In this document: positions 53,243-63,464 of the stretch, piece by piece
Position numbering within the stretch: the stretch's first letter is position 1
How the letters are laid out: each line of letters begins with the position of its first letter
Assembly (NCBI RefSeq): GCF_945906775.1
Contig: NZ_CAMDRE010000002.1
Location: 372,001 to 436,000, forward strand
Length of the DNA stretch: 64,000 bases
Direction of reading: 5' to 3'
Source: Citrobacter sp. Marseille-Q6884
Lineage (GTDB): Bacteria > Pseudomonadota > Gammaproteobacteria > Enterobacterales > Enterobacteriaceae
The notes under the pieces: model-generated
Told to the model about the DNA's origin: nothing
Databases searched by the model: none
Seen by the model: only the letters and a program-made list of their open reading frames with translations
Position numbers and translations under genes: made by a program

Positions 53243-55969
53243 ATGGCTACGATTCATGTAGACGGCAAAGAATATGAGGTCAACGGAGCGGACAACCTGC
53301 TAGAAGCTTGTCTGTCCCTCGGCCTTGATATTCCGTACTTTTGCTGGCACCCGGCGCTGGGAAGCGTCGGTGCTTGCCGCCAGTGTGCGGTGAAGCAATA
53401 TCAAAACGCGGAAGACACGCGTGGTCGCCTGGTGATGTCTTGTATGACACCCGCCACCGAAGGCACCTTTATTTCTATTGATGACGAAGAAGCGAAACAG
53501 TTCCGCGAAAGCGTGGTGGAATGGTTGATGACTAACCACCCACACGACTGTCCGGTCTGTGAAGAGGGCGGTAACTGCCACCTGCAGGATATGACGGTTA
53601 TGACCGGTCATAGCTTCCGTCGCTATCGTTTCACCAAGCGTACCCACCGCAACCAGGATTTGGGGCCGTTCATCTCTCACGAAATGAACCGCTGCATCGC
53701 CTGCTACCGCTGTGTTCGCTACTACAAAGATTATGCTGACGGCGCAGATCTGGGCGTCTATGGCGCACATGACAACGTCTACTTTGGTCGCCCGGAAGAC
53801 GGTACGCTTGAGAGCGAATTCTCCGGTAACCTGGTAGAAATTTGCCCGACCGGTGTATTCACCGATAAAACGCACTCCGAGCGTTATAACCGTAAATGGG
53901 ACATGCAGTTTGCGCCGAGCATCTGCCAGCAATGTTCTATCGGCTGTAACACCAGCCCGGGTGAGCGCTACGGTGAACTGCGTCGTATCGAAAACCGTTA
54001 CAACGGTACCGTTAACCACTACTTCCTCTGCGACCGTGGTCGTTTTGGCTATGGTTACGTGAACCTGAAAGACCGTCCGCGTCAGCCGGTACAGCGTCGT
54101 GGTGATGATCTGATCACCCTGAACGCCGAGCAGGCGATGCAGGGCGCGGCAGACATTCTGCGTCAGTCGAAGAAAGTGATCGGCATTGGCTCCCCGCGTG
54201 CCAGCGTAGAAAGTAACTTCGCGCTGCGTGAACTGGTGGGTGCGGAAAACTTCTATACCGGTATCGCTCAAGGCGAACTGGAACGTCTGCAACTGGCGCT
54301 GAGCGTACTGCGTGACGGCGGTATTCATACCCCGGCCCTGCGCGATATCGAATCTTATGATGCGGTACTGGTGCTGGGTGAAGATGTGACTCAGACCGGC
54401 GCGCGCGTTGCGCTGGCGGTCCGTCAGGCGGTGAAAGGTAAAGCACGTGAAATGGCTGCGGCGCAAAAAGTCGCCGACTGGCAGATTGCGGCTATCCTCA
54501 ACATCGGTCAGCGTGCCAAGCATCCGTTGTTCGTCACCAACGTTGACAGCACCCGTCTGGATGACATCGCGGCGTGGACTTACCGTGCGCCGGTTGAAGA
54601 TCAGGCTCGCTTAGGTTTTGCTATCGCCCATGCGCTGGATAACAACGCGCCAGCGGTTGACGGCATTGACCGCGACCTGCAGAACAAAATTGACGTCATC
54701 GTTCAGGCTTTGGCCGGGGCGAAGAAACCGCTGATTATCTCCGGGACTAACGCCGGTAGCGCCGAAGTGATTCAGGCGGCTGCTAACGTGGCGAAAGCGC
54801 TGAAAGGTCGTGGTGCTGATGTCGGTATCACGATGATCGCGCGCTCGGTTAACAGTATGGGCCTGGGTATGATTGGCGGCGGTTCTCTTGAAGATGCGCT
54901 GACTGAGCTGGAAACCGGTCGTGCTGACGCCGTCGTGGTGCTGGAAAACGATCTGCATCGTCATGCTTCGGCCACGCGTGTTAACGCTGCACTGGCAAAA
55001 GCGCCGCTGGTGATGGTGGTTGACCATCAGCGTACGGCGATCATGGAAAACGCGCATCTGGTGCTTTCCGCCGCAAGCTTTGCCGAGAGCGACGGTACGG
55101 TCATTAACAACGAAGGCCGCGCACAGCGTTTCTTCCAGGTGTATGACCCGTCCTACTACGACAGCAGCACCGTTATGCTGGAAAGCTGGCGCTGGTTGCA
55201 TTCACTGCACAGCACTGTACAAAACCGCGAAGTGGACTGGACGCAGCTCGATCACGTTATCGATGCCGCCGTTGCAGCGCTGCCGCAGCTGGCAGGCATT
55301 AAAGATGCCGCGCCGGACGCGAGCTTCCGTATTCGTGGTCAGAAACTGGCACGTGAGCCGCACCGTTACAGCGGTCGTACTGCAATGCGTGCGAATATCA
55401 GCGTACACGAACCACGTCAGCCGCAGGATAAAGACACCATGTTCGCCTTCTCGATGGAAGGGAACAACCAACCGTCTGCACCGCGTTCGCAGATTCCGTT
55501 TGCCTGGGCACCAGGCTGGAACTCCCCACAAGCGTGGAACAAGTTCCAGGATGAAGTGGGTGGCAAACTGCGTCATGGCGATCCGGGCGTGCGTTTGATT
55601 GAAGCCTCTGCAGGTGGTCTGGATTACTTTACCACCGTTCCAGCGAGCTTCCAGGCGCAGGATGGTCAGTGGCGTATCGCACCGTACTACCATCTGTTTG
55701 GTAGCGACGAAATGTCCCAGCGCGCGCCGGTCTTCCAGACGCGTATGCCGAAACCGTACATCAAACTCAACCCGGCTGATGCCGCGAAGTTGGGCGTTAA
55801 TGCCGGTACACGCGTTTCCTTCAGCTATGATGGCAATACGGTCACGTTGCCCGTTGAAATTTCTGAAGGATTAACGGCAGGGCAGGTTGGTTTGCCGATG
55901 GGTATGCCTGGCATCGCGCCGGTTCTGGCAGGTGCGCGTCTTGAGGATCTGCAGGAGGCACAACAATGA
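53243..55969 (+). CDS. nuoG: NADH-quinone oxidoreductase subunit G
   Basis: This is a 908-residue protein from the ATG at 53243 (MATIHVDGKEYEVNG). The ATG at 53234 would add three residues. Cluster ligands are visible: N1b at C34, C45, C48 and C67; N5 at H99, C103, C106 and C112; N4 at the CIACYRCVRYY and EICPTG segments; and the extra N7 at CQQCSIGCN. A molybdopterin-oxidoreductase-like domain without cofactor follows. It relays electrons from NuoF to NuoI. Confidence 0.97.
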   Translation: MATIHVDGKEYEVNGADNLLEACLSLGLDIPYFCWHPALGSVGACRQCAVKQYQNAEDTRGRLVMSCMTPATEGTFISIDDEEAKQFRESVVEWLMTNHPHDCPVCEEGGNCHLQDMTVMTGHSFRRYRFTKRTHRNQDLGPFISHEMNRCIACYRCVRYYKDYADGADLGVYGAHDNVYFGRPEDGTLESEFSGNLVEICPTGVFTDKTHSERYNRKWDMQFAPSICQQCSIGCNTSPGERYGELRRIENRYNGTVNHYFLCDRGRFGYGYVNLKDRPRQPVQRRGDDLITLNAEQAMQGAADILRQSKKVIGIGSPRASVESNFALRELVGAENFYTGIAQGELERLQLALSVLRDGGIHTPALRDIESYDAVLVLGEDVTQTGARVALAVRQAVKGKAREMAAAQKVADWQIAAILNIGQRAKHPLFVTNVDSTRLDDIAAWTYRAPVEDQARLGFAIAHALDNNAPAVDGIDRDLQNKIDVIVQALAGAKKPLIISGTNAGSAEVIQAAANVAKALKGRGADVGITMIARSVNSMGLGMIGGGSLEDALTELETGRADAVVVLENDLHRHASATRVNAALAKAPLVMVVDHQRTAIMENAHLVLSAASFAESDGTVINNEGRAQRFFQVYDPSYYDSSTVMLESWRWLHSLHSTVQNREVDWTQLDHVIDAAVAALPQLAGIKDAAPDASFRIRGQKLAREPHRYSGRTAMRANISVHEPRQPQDKDTMFAFSMEGNNQPSAPRSQIPFAWAPGWNSPQAWNKFQDEVGGKLRHGDPGVRLIEASAGGLDYFTTVPASFQAQDGQWRIAPYYHLFGSDEMSQRAPVFQTRMPKPYIKLNPADAAKLGVNAGTRVSFSYDGNTVTLPVEISEGLTAGQVGLPMGMPGIAPVLAGARLEDLQEAQQ

Positions 55970-56943
55970 GTTGGATTACACCCGATCTGATTGAGATCCT
56001 GCTGAGCATTCTCAAAGCGGTCGTGATCCTGCTGGTGGTGGTCACCTGCGGGGCATTCATGAGCTTTGGCGAACGTCGTCTGCTGGGTCTGTTCCAGAAC
56101 CGTTACGGACCGAACCGTGTTGGCTGGGGCGGTTCGCTCCAGCTGGTGGCGGACATGATCAAGATGTTCTTTAAAGAAGACTGGATCCCGAAATTCTCGG
56201 ATCGCGTCATCTTTACGCTGGCACCGATGATCGCCTTCACCTCACTGCTGCTGGCTTTTGCCATCGTGCCGGTGAGTCCGAACTGGGTGGTTGCTGACCT
56301 GAACATCGGGATTCTGTTCTTCCTGATGATGGCGGGCCTCGCGGTATACGCGGTGCTGTTCGCCGGTTGGTCGAGCAATAACAAATACTCGCTGCTGGGT
56401 GCAATGCGTGCGTCTGCACAAACGCTCAGCTACGAAGTGTTCCTCGGGCTTTCCCTGATGGGCGTGGTGGCGCAGGCCGGTTCATTTAATATGACCGACA
56501 TCGTCAACAACCAGGCTGATATCTGGAACGTCATTCCGCAGTTCTTTGGTTTTGTCACCTTTGCCATCGCGGGCGTAGCGGTATGTCACCGTCACCCGTT
56601 TGACCAGCCGGAAGCCGAGCAGGAACTGGCCGATGGTTACCACATTGAATACTCCGGTATGAAATTCGGTCTGTTCTTTGTGGGTGAGTACATCGGTATC
56701 GTCACCATTTCTGCGCTGATGGTTACCCTGTTCTTCGGTGGCTGGCATGGCCCGTTCTTACCACCATTCGTCTGGTTCGCGCTGAAAACCGCGTTCTTCA
56801 TGATGATGTTCATTTTGATTCGTGCGTCGTTACCGCGTCCTCGTTATGACCAGGTAATGTCCTTCGGCTGGAAAGTCTGTCTGCCGCTGACGCTCGTCAA
56901 CTTGCTGGTAACGGCGGCTGTCATTCTCTGGCAGGCGCAATAA
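55966..56943 (+). CDS. nuoH: NADH-quinone oxidoreductase subunit H
   Basis: This 325-residue protein has eight membrane helices. Conserved segments GERRLLGLFQNRYGPNRVG and HPFDQPEAEQELADGYHIEY, with its acidic cluster, form the quinone and first proton site. It links the peripheral and membrane arms. It overlaps nuoG by 4 bp. Confidence 0.98.
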   Translation: MSWITPDLIEILLSILKAVVILLVVVTCGAFMSFGERRLLGLFQNRYGPNRVGWGGSLQLVADMIKMFFKEDWIPKFSDRVIFTLAPMIAFTSLLLAFAIVPVSPNWVVADLNIGILFFLMMAGLAVYAVLFAGWSSNNKYSLLGAMRASAQTLSYEVFLGLSLMGVVAQAGSFNMTDIVNNQADIWNVIPQFFGFVTFAIAGVAVCHRHPFDQPEAEQELADGYHIEYSGMKFGLFFVGEYIGIVTISALMVTLFFGGWHGPFLPPFVWFALKTAFFMMMFILIRASLPRPRYDQVMSFGWKVCLPLTLVNLLVTAAVILWQAQ

Positions 56944-56957
56944 GGGACACAAAGACC

Positions 56958-57500
56958 ATGACCTTAAAAGAATTGTTAGTAGGCTTCGGCACCCAGGTAC
57001 GCAGTATCTGGATGATCGGCCTGCATGCGTTCGCGAAACGCGAAACGCAGATGTACCCGGAAGAGCCGGTCTATCTACCGCCGCGTTTTCGCGGACGCAT
57101 CGTGCTGACGCGCGATCCTGACGGTGAAGAGCGTTGCGTTGCGTGTAACCTGTGTGCGGTAGCCTGTCCGGTAGGTTGTATCTCTCTGCAAAAAGCAGAG
57201 ACCAAAGACGGCCGCTGGTATCCGGAGTTTTTCCGCATTAACTTCTCACGCTGCATTTTCTGTGGCCTGTGCGAAGAAGCCTGTCCGACAACGGCTATTC
57301 AGCTTACCCCTGATTTTGAACTGGGTGAGTACAAGCGTCAGGACCTGGTTTACGAGAAAGAGGATCTGCTGATCTCCGGTCCGGGCAAATACCCGGAATA
57401 TAACTTCTACCGGATGGCAGGTATGGCAATCGACGGCAAAGATAAGGGCGAAGCAGAGAACGAAGCCAAGCCTATCGACGTCAAGAGCCTGTTACCGTAA
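56958..57500 (+). CDS. nuoI: NADH-quinone oxidoreductase subunit I
   Basis: This 180-residue protein has two 4Fe-4S ferredoxin motifs: C60, C63, C66, then C109 for one cluster, and C99, C102, C105, then C70 for the other (N6a and N6b, crosswise as in ferredoxins). It carries electrons from NuoG to NuoB. It begins 14 bp after nuoH. Confidence 0.98.
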   Translation: MTLKELLVGFGTQVRSIWMIGLHAFAKRETQMYPEEPVYLPPRFRGRIVLTRDPDGEERCVACNLCAVACPVGCISLQKAETKDGRWYPEFFRINFSRCIFCGLCEEACPTTAIQLTPDFELGEYKRQDLVYEKEDLLISGPGKYPEYNFYRMAGMAIDGKDKGEAENEAKPIDVKSLLP

Positions 57501-57511
57501 GGAGAGGGGCA

Positions 57512-58066
57512 ATGGAGTTCGCTTTTTATATCTGTGGCCTGATAGCCATTCTCGCAACCTTGCGGGTGATCACCCATACCAATCCGGTACACGCACTGCT
57601 GTATCTGATTATTTCGCTGCTGGCGATTTCCGGGGTGTTCTTCTCGTTGGGCGCTTACTTCGCGGGTGCGCTGGAAATTATCGTCTACGCGGGCGCCATC
57701 ATGGTGCTGTTCGTGTTCGTGGTAATGATGCTCAACCTCGGTGGCTCTGAAATTGAACAAGAACGTCAGTGGCTGAAACCACAGGTGTGGATTGGTCCGG
57801 CGATTCTGTCGGCCATCATGCTGGTGGTGATTGTCTACGCCATTCTCGGTGTTAACGATCAGGGTATCGACGGTACGCCAATTAGCGCGAAAGCGGTCGG
57901 TATTTCCCTGTTCGGACCTTATGTTCTGGCGGTTGAGCTGGCTTCAATGCTGCTGTTGGCAGGCCTGGTTGTGGCCTTCCACGTCGGTCGCGAAGAGCGT
58001 ATGGGTGAGGTGCTGAGCAACCGTACCGACGATCGCGCGAAAAGAAAAACGGAGGAGCACGCATGA
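57512..58066 (+). CDS. nuoJ: NADH-quinone oxidoreductase subunit J
   Basis: This 184-residue protein has five membrane helices. EIIVYAGAIMVLFVFVVMML (about 54-73) contains the pi-bulge helix that helps couple quinone chemistry to proton flow. Its ATGA overlap with nuoK indicates coupled translation. Confidence 0.97.
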   Translation: MEFAFYICGLIAILATLRVITHTNPVHALLYLIISLLAISGVFFSLGAYFAGALEIIVYAGAIMVLFVFVVMMLNLGGSEIEQERQWLKPQVWIGPAILSAIMLVVIVYAILGVNDQGIDGTPISAKAVGISLFGPYVLAVELASMLLLAGLVVAFHVGREERMGEVLSNRTDDRAKRKTEEHA

Positions 58067-58365
58067 TCCCCTTACAACATGGACTGATCCTCGCGGCTGT
58101 CTTATTCGTACTGGGCTTAACGGGTCTGGTTATCCGTCGCAATCTGCTGTTTATGCTGATCGGGCTGGAAATCATGATTAACGCTTCCGCGCTGGCCTTT
58201 GTGGTCGCCGGTAGCTACTGGGGCCAGACCGATGGTCAGGTGATGTATATCCTCGCCATCAGCCTCGCGGCTGCTGAAGCGAGCATCGGACTTGCGCTGT
58301 TGCTGCAACTTCATCGCCGTCGCCAGAACCTGAACATCGATTCAGTAAGTGAGATGCGTGGATGA
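58063..58365 (+). CDS. nuoK: NADH-quinone oxidoreductase subunit K
   Basis: This 100-residue protein has three membrane helices with two buried glutamates, in LIGLEIMINA and AAAEASIGLALL, that carry protons. It is related to MrpC. It overlaps both nuoJ and nuoL by 4 bp. Confidence 0.97.
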   Translation: MIPLQHGLILAAVLFVLGLTGLVIRRNLLFMLIGLEIMINASALAFVVAGSYWGQTDGQVMYILAISLAAAEASIGLALLLQLHRRRQNLNIDSVSEMRG

Positions 58366-60203
58366 ACATGCTTGCCTTAACCATTATTCTGCCATTGATT
58401 GGCTTTGTACTACTGGCGTTCTCTCGCGGTCGTTGGTCAGAAAATCTGTCCGCTACCGTGGGTGTCGGGTCGATTGGCCTGGCTGCGCTGGTGACTGCGT
58501 TTGTTGGCGTTGATTTCTTCGCTAACGGCAAACAAGCATTTAGCGTGCCGCTGTGGACGTGGATGTCCGTTGGCGACTTCAACATCGGTTTCAACCTGGT
58601 GCTGGATGGTCTGTCGCTGACCATGCTCTCGGTGGTGACCGGCGTGGGCTTCCTGATCCACATGTTCGCGTCCTGGTACATGCGCGGTGAAGAGGGGTAC
58701 TCCCGTTTCTTCGCTTACACCAACCTGTTTATCGCCAGCATGGTCGTTCTGGTCCTGGCGGATAACCTGCTGTTGATGTACCTCGGCTGGGAAGGCGTGG
58801 GTCTGTGTTCCTATCTGTTGATCGGCTTCTACTACACCGATCCGAAGAATGGCGCAGCTGCAATGAAAGCGTTTGTCGTGACCCGTGTGGGTGACGTCTT
58901 CCTCGCTTTCGCACTGTTCATTCTTTACAACGAACTGGGCACGCTGAACTTCCGCGAAATGGTTGAACTGGCGCCTGCGCACTTTGCCGACGGCAATAAC
59001 ATGCTGATGTGGGCAACACTGATGCTGCTGGGCGGCGCGGTAGGTAAATCGGCACAGCTGCCGTTGCAGACATGGCTTGCAGACGCGATGGCGGGTCCAA
59101 CCCCAGTCTCCGCGCTGATCCACGCCGCAACGATGGTTACCGCGGGTGTCTACCTGATTGCGCGTACCCATGGCCTGTTCCTGATGACCCCGGAAATCCT
59201 GCATCTGGTGGGGATTATCGGTGCGATCACGCTGGTGCTGGCAGGTTTCGCTGCGCTGGTGCAGACCGACATCAAACGCGTTCTGGCGTATTCCACCATG
59301 AGCCAGATTGGCTACATGTTCCTGGCGCTCGGCGTTCAGGCATGGGATGCGGCAATTTTCCACCTGATGACGCACGCCTTCTTTAAAGCGCTGCTGTTCC
59401 TGGCCTCCGGTTCGGTGATTCTGGCTTGCCATCACGAACAGAACATCTTCAAGATGGGCGGCCTGCGTAAGTCTATTCCGCTGGTGTATCTCTGCTTCCT
59501 GATTGGTGGTGCGGCGCTGTCGGCTCTGCCGCTGATTACCGCAGGCTTCTTCAGTAAGGATGAGATCCTGGCCGGTGCGATGGCGAATGGTCATATCAAT
59601 CTGATGGTTGCAGGTCTGGTCGGCGCGTTTATGACCTCTCTGTACACCTTCCGAATGATTTTCATCGTGTTCCACGGTAAAGAACAAATTCACGCTCACG
59701 CAGGGAAGGGGATTACCCACCACCTGCCGCTGATTGTGCTGATGATTCTGTCCACCTTTGTTGGCGCGCTGATTGTACCGCCGCTGCAGGGTGTGCTTCC
59801 GGCAACAACCGAGCTTGAGCATGGTCGCGTGATGACGCTGGAAATTACCTCCGGTATCGTAGCGATTGCGGGCATCCTGATTGCAGCCTGGCTGTGGCTG
59901 GGTCAACGTACTCTGGTGACCTCAATTGCCAACAGTGCGCCGGGTCGCCTGCTGGGGACCTGGTGGTATAACGCCTGGGGCTTCGACTGGCTGTACGACA
60001 AAGTGTTCGTTAAGCCGTTCCTTGGCATTGCCTGGCTGCTGAAACGCGACCCGATGAACTCAATGATGAACATCCCGGCGATCCTTTCCCGCTTTGCAGG
60101 TAAAGGCCTGCTGTTAAGCGAGAACGGTTATCTGCGCTGGTATGTAGCATCCATGAGCATTGGCGCTGTTGTTGTGCTGGCACTGTTGATGGTACTGCGT
60201 TGA
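58362..60203 (+). CDS. nuoL: NADH-quinone oxidoreductase subunit L
   Basis: This 613-residue, antiporter-like subunit has E144 in LGWEGVGLCS and the conserved lysine region GKSAQLPLQTWLADAM (about 229). A long C-terminal lateral helix runs along the membrane arm. It is the most distal proton pump. It is followed by an unusually long spacer before nuoM. Confidence 0.98.
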   Translation: MNMLALTIILPLIGFVLLAFSRGRWSENLSATVGVGSIGLAALVTAFVGVDFFANGKQAFSVPLWTWMSVGDFNIGFNLVLDGLSLTMLSVVTGVGFLIHMFASWYMRGEEGYSRFFAYTNLFIASMVVLVLADNLLLMYLGWEGVGLCSYLLIGFYYTDPKNGAAAMKAFVVTRVGDVFLAFALFILYNELGTLNFREMVELAPAHFADGNNMLMWATLMLLGGAVGKSAQLPLQTWLADAMAGPTPVSALIHAATMVTAGVYLIARTHGLFLMTPEILHLVGIIGAITLVLAGFAALVQTDIKRVLAYSTMSQIGYMFLALGVQAWDAAIFHLMTHAFFKALLFLASGSVILACHHEQNIFKMGGLRKSIPLVYLCFLIGGAALSALPLITAGFFSKDEILAGAMANGHINLMVAGLVGAFMTSLYTFRMIFIVFHGKEQIHAHAGKGITHHLPLIVLMILSTFVGALIVPPLQGVLPATTELEHGRVMTLEITSGIVAIAGILIAAWLWLGQRTLVTSIANSAPGRLLGTWWYNAWGFDWLYDKVFVKPFLGIAWLLKRDPMNSMMNIPAILSRFAGKGLLLSENGYLRWYVASMSIGAVVVLALLMVLR

Positions 60204-60454
60204 GTTTGTTGGCTGGATGAACGATTGCCGGAAGGCGCTGCGCTTATCCGGCCTACAAACCCAAAAATAATTTTTAGAATTCGTTGAAAATCTGTTCCTG
60301 AAGTACAGGCGTCATCGGCGAAGTCAGACCGGATACCGCCAGCGCAGAGCAACCGGAGCGTACTGAAGTACGCGAGGATTGCGAGCACTGCCGGGATTTG
60401 GGCTGACGAGTGAGATAGCCTGAGCAGGAGTAAATATAAGGGACATACTTAGCT
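60204..60454 (+). other. Long nuoL-nuoM spacer with a second hairpin element
   Basis: This 251-bp spacer is inside an operon whose other genes nearly all overlap or lie under 90 bp apart. After a REP, the part from about 60285 to 60430 has a central hairpin GCGTACT-GA-AGTACGC (60358-60373) with partly paired flanks (60344-60391). It contains no credible gene. The nuoM ribosome site (AAGGGAC) is at the end. Confidence 0.6.
60227..60256 (+). repeat. REP element after nuoL
   Basis: GCCGGAAGGCGCTGCGCTT, ending ATCCGGCCTAC, is a standard REP unit that starts 24 bp after the nuoL stop. Confidence 0.88.
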
Positions 60455-61984
60455 ATGTTATTACCCTGGTTGATATTAATCCCCTTTATCGGTGGCTTTC
60501 TGTGCTGGCAGACCGAACGCTTTGGCGTGAAGGTGCCGCGCTGGATCGCGCTGATTACCATGGGACTGACGCTGGCGCTTGGCCTGCAACTGTGGTTGCA
60601 GGGCGGCTATTCACTGACGCAATCCGCTGGCATTCCGCAGTGGCAGTCTGAATTTGTCCTGCCGTGGATCCCACGTTTTGGCATTTCTATCCATTTAGCT
60701 ATCGACGGTCTGTCGCTGCTGATGGTGGTGCTGACCGGTCTGCTCGGTGTTCTGGCGGTACTGTGTTCCTGGAATGAAATCGAAAAATACCAGGGCTTCT
60801 TCCACCTGAACCTGATGTGGATCCTCGGCGGCGTAATCGGCGTGTTCCTTGCCATCGATATGTTCCTGTTCTTCTTCTTCTGGGAAATGATGCTGGTGCC
60901 GATGTACTTCCTGATCGCGCTGTGGGGGCATAAAGCTTCTGACGGTAAAACGCGTATCACGGCGGCAACTAAGTTCTTCATCTATACCCAGGCGAGTGGT
61001 CTGGTGATGTTGATTGCCATCCTGGCGCTGGTATTTGTGCACTACAAGGCGACCGGCGTCTGGACCTTCAACTATGAAGAGCTGCTGAATACCCCGATGT
61101 CCCACGGTGTGGAATATCTGCTGATGCTGGGCTTCTTCATCGCCTTCGCGGTGAAAATGCCGGTGGTTCCGCTGCACGGTTGGTTGCCGGATGCGCACTC
61201 CCAGGCACCGACCGCAGGTTCTGTTGACCTCGCGGGGATTTTGCTGAAAACCGCAGCCTACGGTCTGCTGCGTTTCTCCCTGCCGCTGTTCCCGAACGCG
61301 TCGGCGGAGTTCGCGCCTATCGCTATGTGGCTGGGTGTTATCGGTATTTTCTACGGCGCGTGGATGGCCTTTAATCAGTACGATATTAAACGTCTGATTG
61401 CCTACACCTCTGTCTCTCACATGGGCTTCGTGCTGATTGCTATCTACACTGGCAGCCAGCTGGCTTACCAGGGCGCGGTCATTCAGATGATTGCACACGG
61501 TCTGTCCGCAGCGGGTCTGTTCATCCTGTGTGGCCAGCTGTACGAACGTCTGCATACCCGTGATATGCGTATGATGGGCGGCCTGTGGGGCAAAATGAAA
61601 TGGTTGCCGGCGCTGTCGATGTTCTTCGCTGTGTGTACGCTGGGTATGCCAGGCACCGGTAACTTCGTTGGCGAATTTATGATTCTGTTCGGTAGCTACC
61701 AGGTGGTTCCGGTCATTACGGTGATCTCGACCTTTGGTCTGGTATTTGCCTCTGTTTACTCGCTGGCGATGCTGCATCGCGCTTACTTCGGTAAAGCGAA
61801 AAGCCAGATTGCCAGTGTTGAACTGCCAGGGATGTCGCTGCGTGAGCTGTTTATCATCCTGTTGCTGGTCGTGCTTCTGGTACTGCTTGGCTTCTATCCG
61901 CAGCCGATTCTGGATACCTCGCATTCTGCGATGAGCAACATCCAGCAGTGGTTTGTTAATTCCGTTACTACTACAAGGCCGTAA
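60455..61984 (+). CDS. nuoM: NADH-quinone oxidoreductase subunit M
   Basis: This 509-residue, antiporter-like subunit has about 14 membrane helices. E144 (FFFWEMMLVPMYF) and the lysine in AFAVKMPVVPLHGWLPDAH (about 234) form the proton channel. It lies between NuoL and NuoN in the membrane arm. It starts at ATG 60455 behind AAGGGAC. Confidence 0.98.
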   Translation: MLLPWLILIPFIGGFLCWQTERFGVKVPRWIALITMGLTLALGLQLWLQGGYSLTQSAGIPQWQSEFVLPWIPRFGISIHLAIDGLSLLMVVLTGLLGVLAVLCSWNEIEKYQGFFHLNLMWILGGVIGVFLAIDMFLFFFFWEMMLVPMYFLIALWGHKASDGKTRITAATKFFIYTQASGLVMLIAILALVFVHYKATGVWTFNYEELLNTPMSHGVEYLLMLGFFIAFAVKMPVVPLHGWLPDAHSQAPTAGSVDLAGILLKTAAYGLLRFSLPLFPNASAEFAPIAMWLGVIGIFYGAWMAFNQYDIKRLIAYTSVSHMGFVLIAIYTGSQLAYQGAVIQMIAHGLSAAGLFILCGQLYERLHTRDMRMMGGLWGKMKWLPALSMFFAVCTLGMPGTGNFVGEFMILFGSYQVVPVITVISTFGLVFASVYSLAMLHRAYFGKAKSQIASVELPGMSLRELFIILLLVVLLVLLGFYPQPILDTSHSAMSNIQQWFVNSVTTTRP

Positions 61985-61990
61985 ATCGCC

Positions 61991-63448
61991 ATGACAATAA
62001 CTCCACAACACCTGATTGCGCTGCTACCGCTGCTGATCGTCGGCTTGACGGTGGTGGTTGTGATGCTCTCCATTGCGTGGCGACGCAATCACTTCCTCAA
62101 TGCCACGCTGTCGGTCATTGGGCTTAACGCCGCGCTGGTTTCGCTCTGGTTTGTTGGCCAGGCGGGCGCAATGGACGTCACCCCGCTGATGCGGGTTGAC
62201 GGTTTCGCTATGCTCTACACCGGGCTGGTGCTGCTGGCGAGCCTTGCCACCTGTACTTTTGCCTACCCGTGGCTGGAAGGCTATGACGACAACCGGGAAG
62301 AGTTCTACCTGCTGGTGCTGATTGCGGCGCTGGGCGGCATTTTGCTGGCCAACGCCAACCATCTGGCGGCGCTGTTCCTCGGTATCGAGCTGATCTCTCT
62401 GCCGCTGTTTGGTCTGGTTGGTTATGCGTTCCGTCAGAAACGTTCGCTGGAAGCCAGTATCAAATACACCATCCTGTCTGCCGCAGCCTCTTCCTTCCTG
62501 CTGTTCGGTATGGCGCTGGTGTACGCGCAGTCCGGCAACCTGTCGTTCGTCGCGCTCGGTAAGAGCCTTGGTGACGGCATGCTGCACGAGCCGCTGTTGC
62601 TGGCGGGCTTCGGTCTGATGATCGTCGGTCTGGGCTTTAAACTCTCTCTGGTGCCTTTCCACCTGTGGACACCAGACGTATACCAGGGCGCTCCGGCTCC
62701 GGTTTCCACCTTCCTGGCGACGGCGAGCAAAATCGCTATCTTCGGGGTGGTGATGCGTCTGTTCCTCTACGCACCGGTTGGCGACAGTGAAGCCGTCCGC
62801 ATCGTGCTGGGTGTGATTGCCTTTGCTTCCATCCTCTTCGGTAACCTGATGGCGCTGAGCCAGACCAATATCAAACGTCTGCTTGGTTACTCTTCCATCT
62901 CTCACCTCGGCTATTTGCTGGTGGCGCTGATTGCGCTGCAGAGCGGCGAGATGTCAATGGAAGCGGTGGGTGTATACCTGGCCGGTTATCTGTTCAGCAG
63001 CCTCGGCGCGTTCGGCGTGGTCAGCCTGATGTCCAGCCCGTATCGTGGCCCGGATGCGGATTCACTGTTCTCTTACCGTGGTCTGTTCTGGCACCGTCCA
63101 ATCCTCGCGGCAGTGATGACGGTGATGATGCTGTCTCTGGCGGGTATCCCGATGACGCTGGGCTTTATCGGTAAGTTCTACGTACTGGCTGTCGGTGTGC
63201 AGGCCAACCTGTGGTGGCTGGTTGCCGCCGTGGTGGTCGGTTCCGCGATTGGTTTGTACTACTACCTCCGCGTTGCCGTGAGCCTGTACCTGAGCGCTCC
63301 GCAGCAGCTTAACCGCGATGCGCCGTCTAACTGGCAGTACAGCGCGGGCGGTATTGTGGTGCTGATCTCTGCGCTGCTGGTTCTGATTCTCGGTGTCTAT
63401 CCGCAACCGCTGATCAGCATCGTGCAGCTGGCTGCACCGCTGATGTAA
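61991..63448 (+). CDS. nuoN: NADH-quinone oxidoreductase subunit N
   Basis: This 485-residue, antiporter-like subunit has about 14 membrane helices. It contains LGIELISLPLFGLVGY with the conserved glutamate and GLGFKLSLVPFHLWTPDVY with the conserved lysine. It is the third proton-pumping subunit. It starts 6 bp after nuoM and ends the operon. Confidence 0.98.
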   Translation: MTITPQHLIALLPLLIVGLTVVVVMLSIAWRRNHFLNATLSVIGLNAALVSLWFVGQAGAMDVTPLMRVDGFAMLYTGLVLLASLATCTFAYPWLEGYDDNREEFYLLVLIAALGGILLANANHLAALFLGIELISLPLFGLVGYAFRQKRSLEASIKYTILSAAASSFLLFGMALVYAQSGNLSFVALGKSLGDGMLHEPLLLAGFGLMIVGLGFKLSLVPFHLWTPDVYQGAPAPVSTFLATASKIAIFGVVMRLFLYAPVGDSEAVRIVLGVIAFASILFGNLMALSQTNIKRLLGYSSISHLGYLLVALIALQSGEMSMEAVGVYLAGYLFSSLGAFGVVSLMSSPYRGPDADSLFSYRGLFWHRPILAAVMTVMMLSLAGIPMTLGFIGKFYVLAVGVQANLWWLVAAVVVGSAIGLYYYLRVAVSLYLSAPQQLNRDAPSNWQYSAGGIVVLISALLVLILGVYPQPLISIVQLAAPLM

Positions 63449-63464
63449 GCGACACACTGATACG

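Noticed and set aside
58437..59906. 489-codon minus-strand ORF opposite nuoL, rich in His and Gln
   Set aside because: Its composition is the shadow of hydrophobic codons on the other strand. The same applies to minus-strand ORFs opposite nuoG (53300-54523), nuoM (60695-62011) and nuoN (62024-62905).
48315..63448. Split nuoC and nuoD or a missing subunit
   Set aside because: All subunits A to N are present. The C/D fusion is the normal enterobacterial form.
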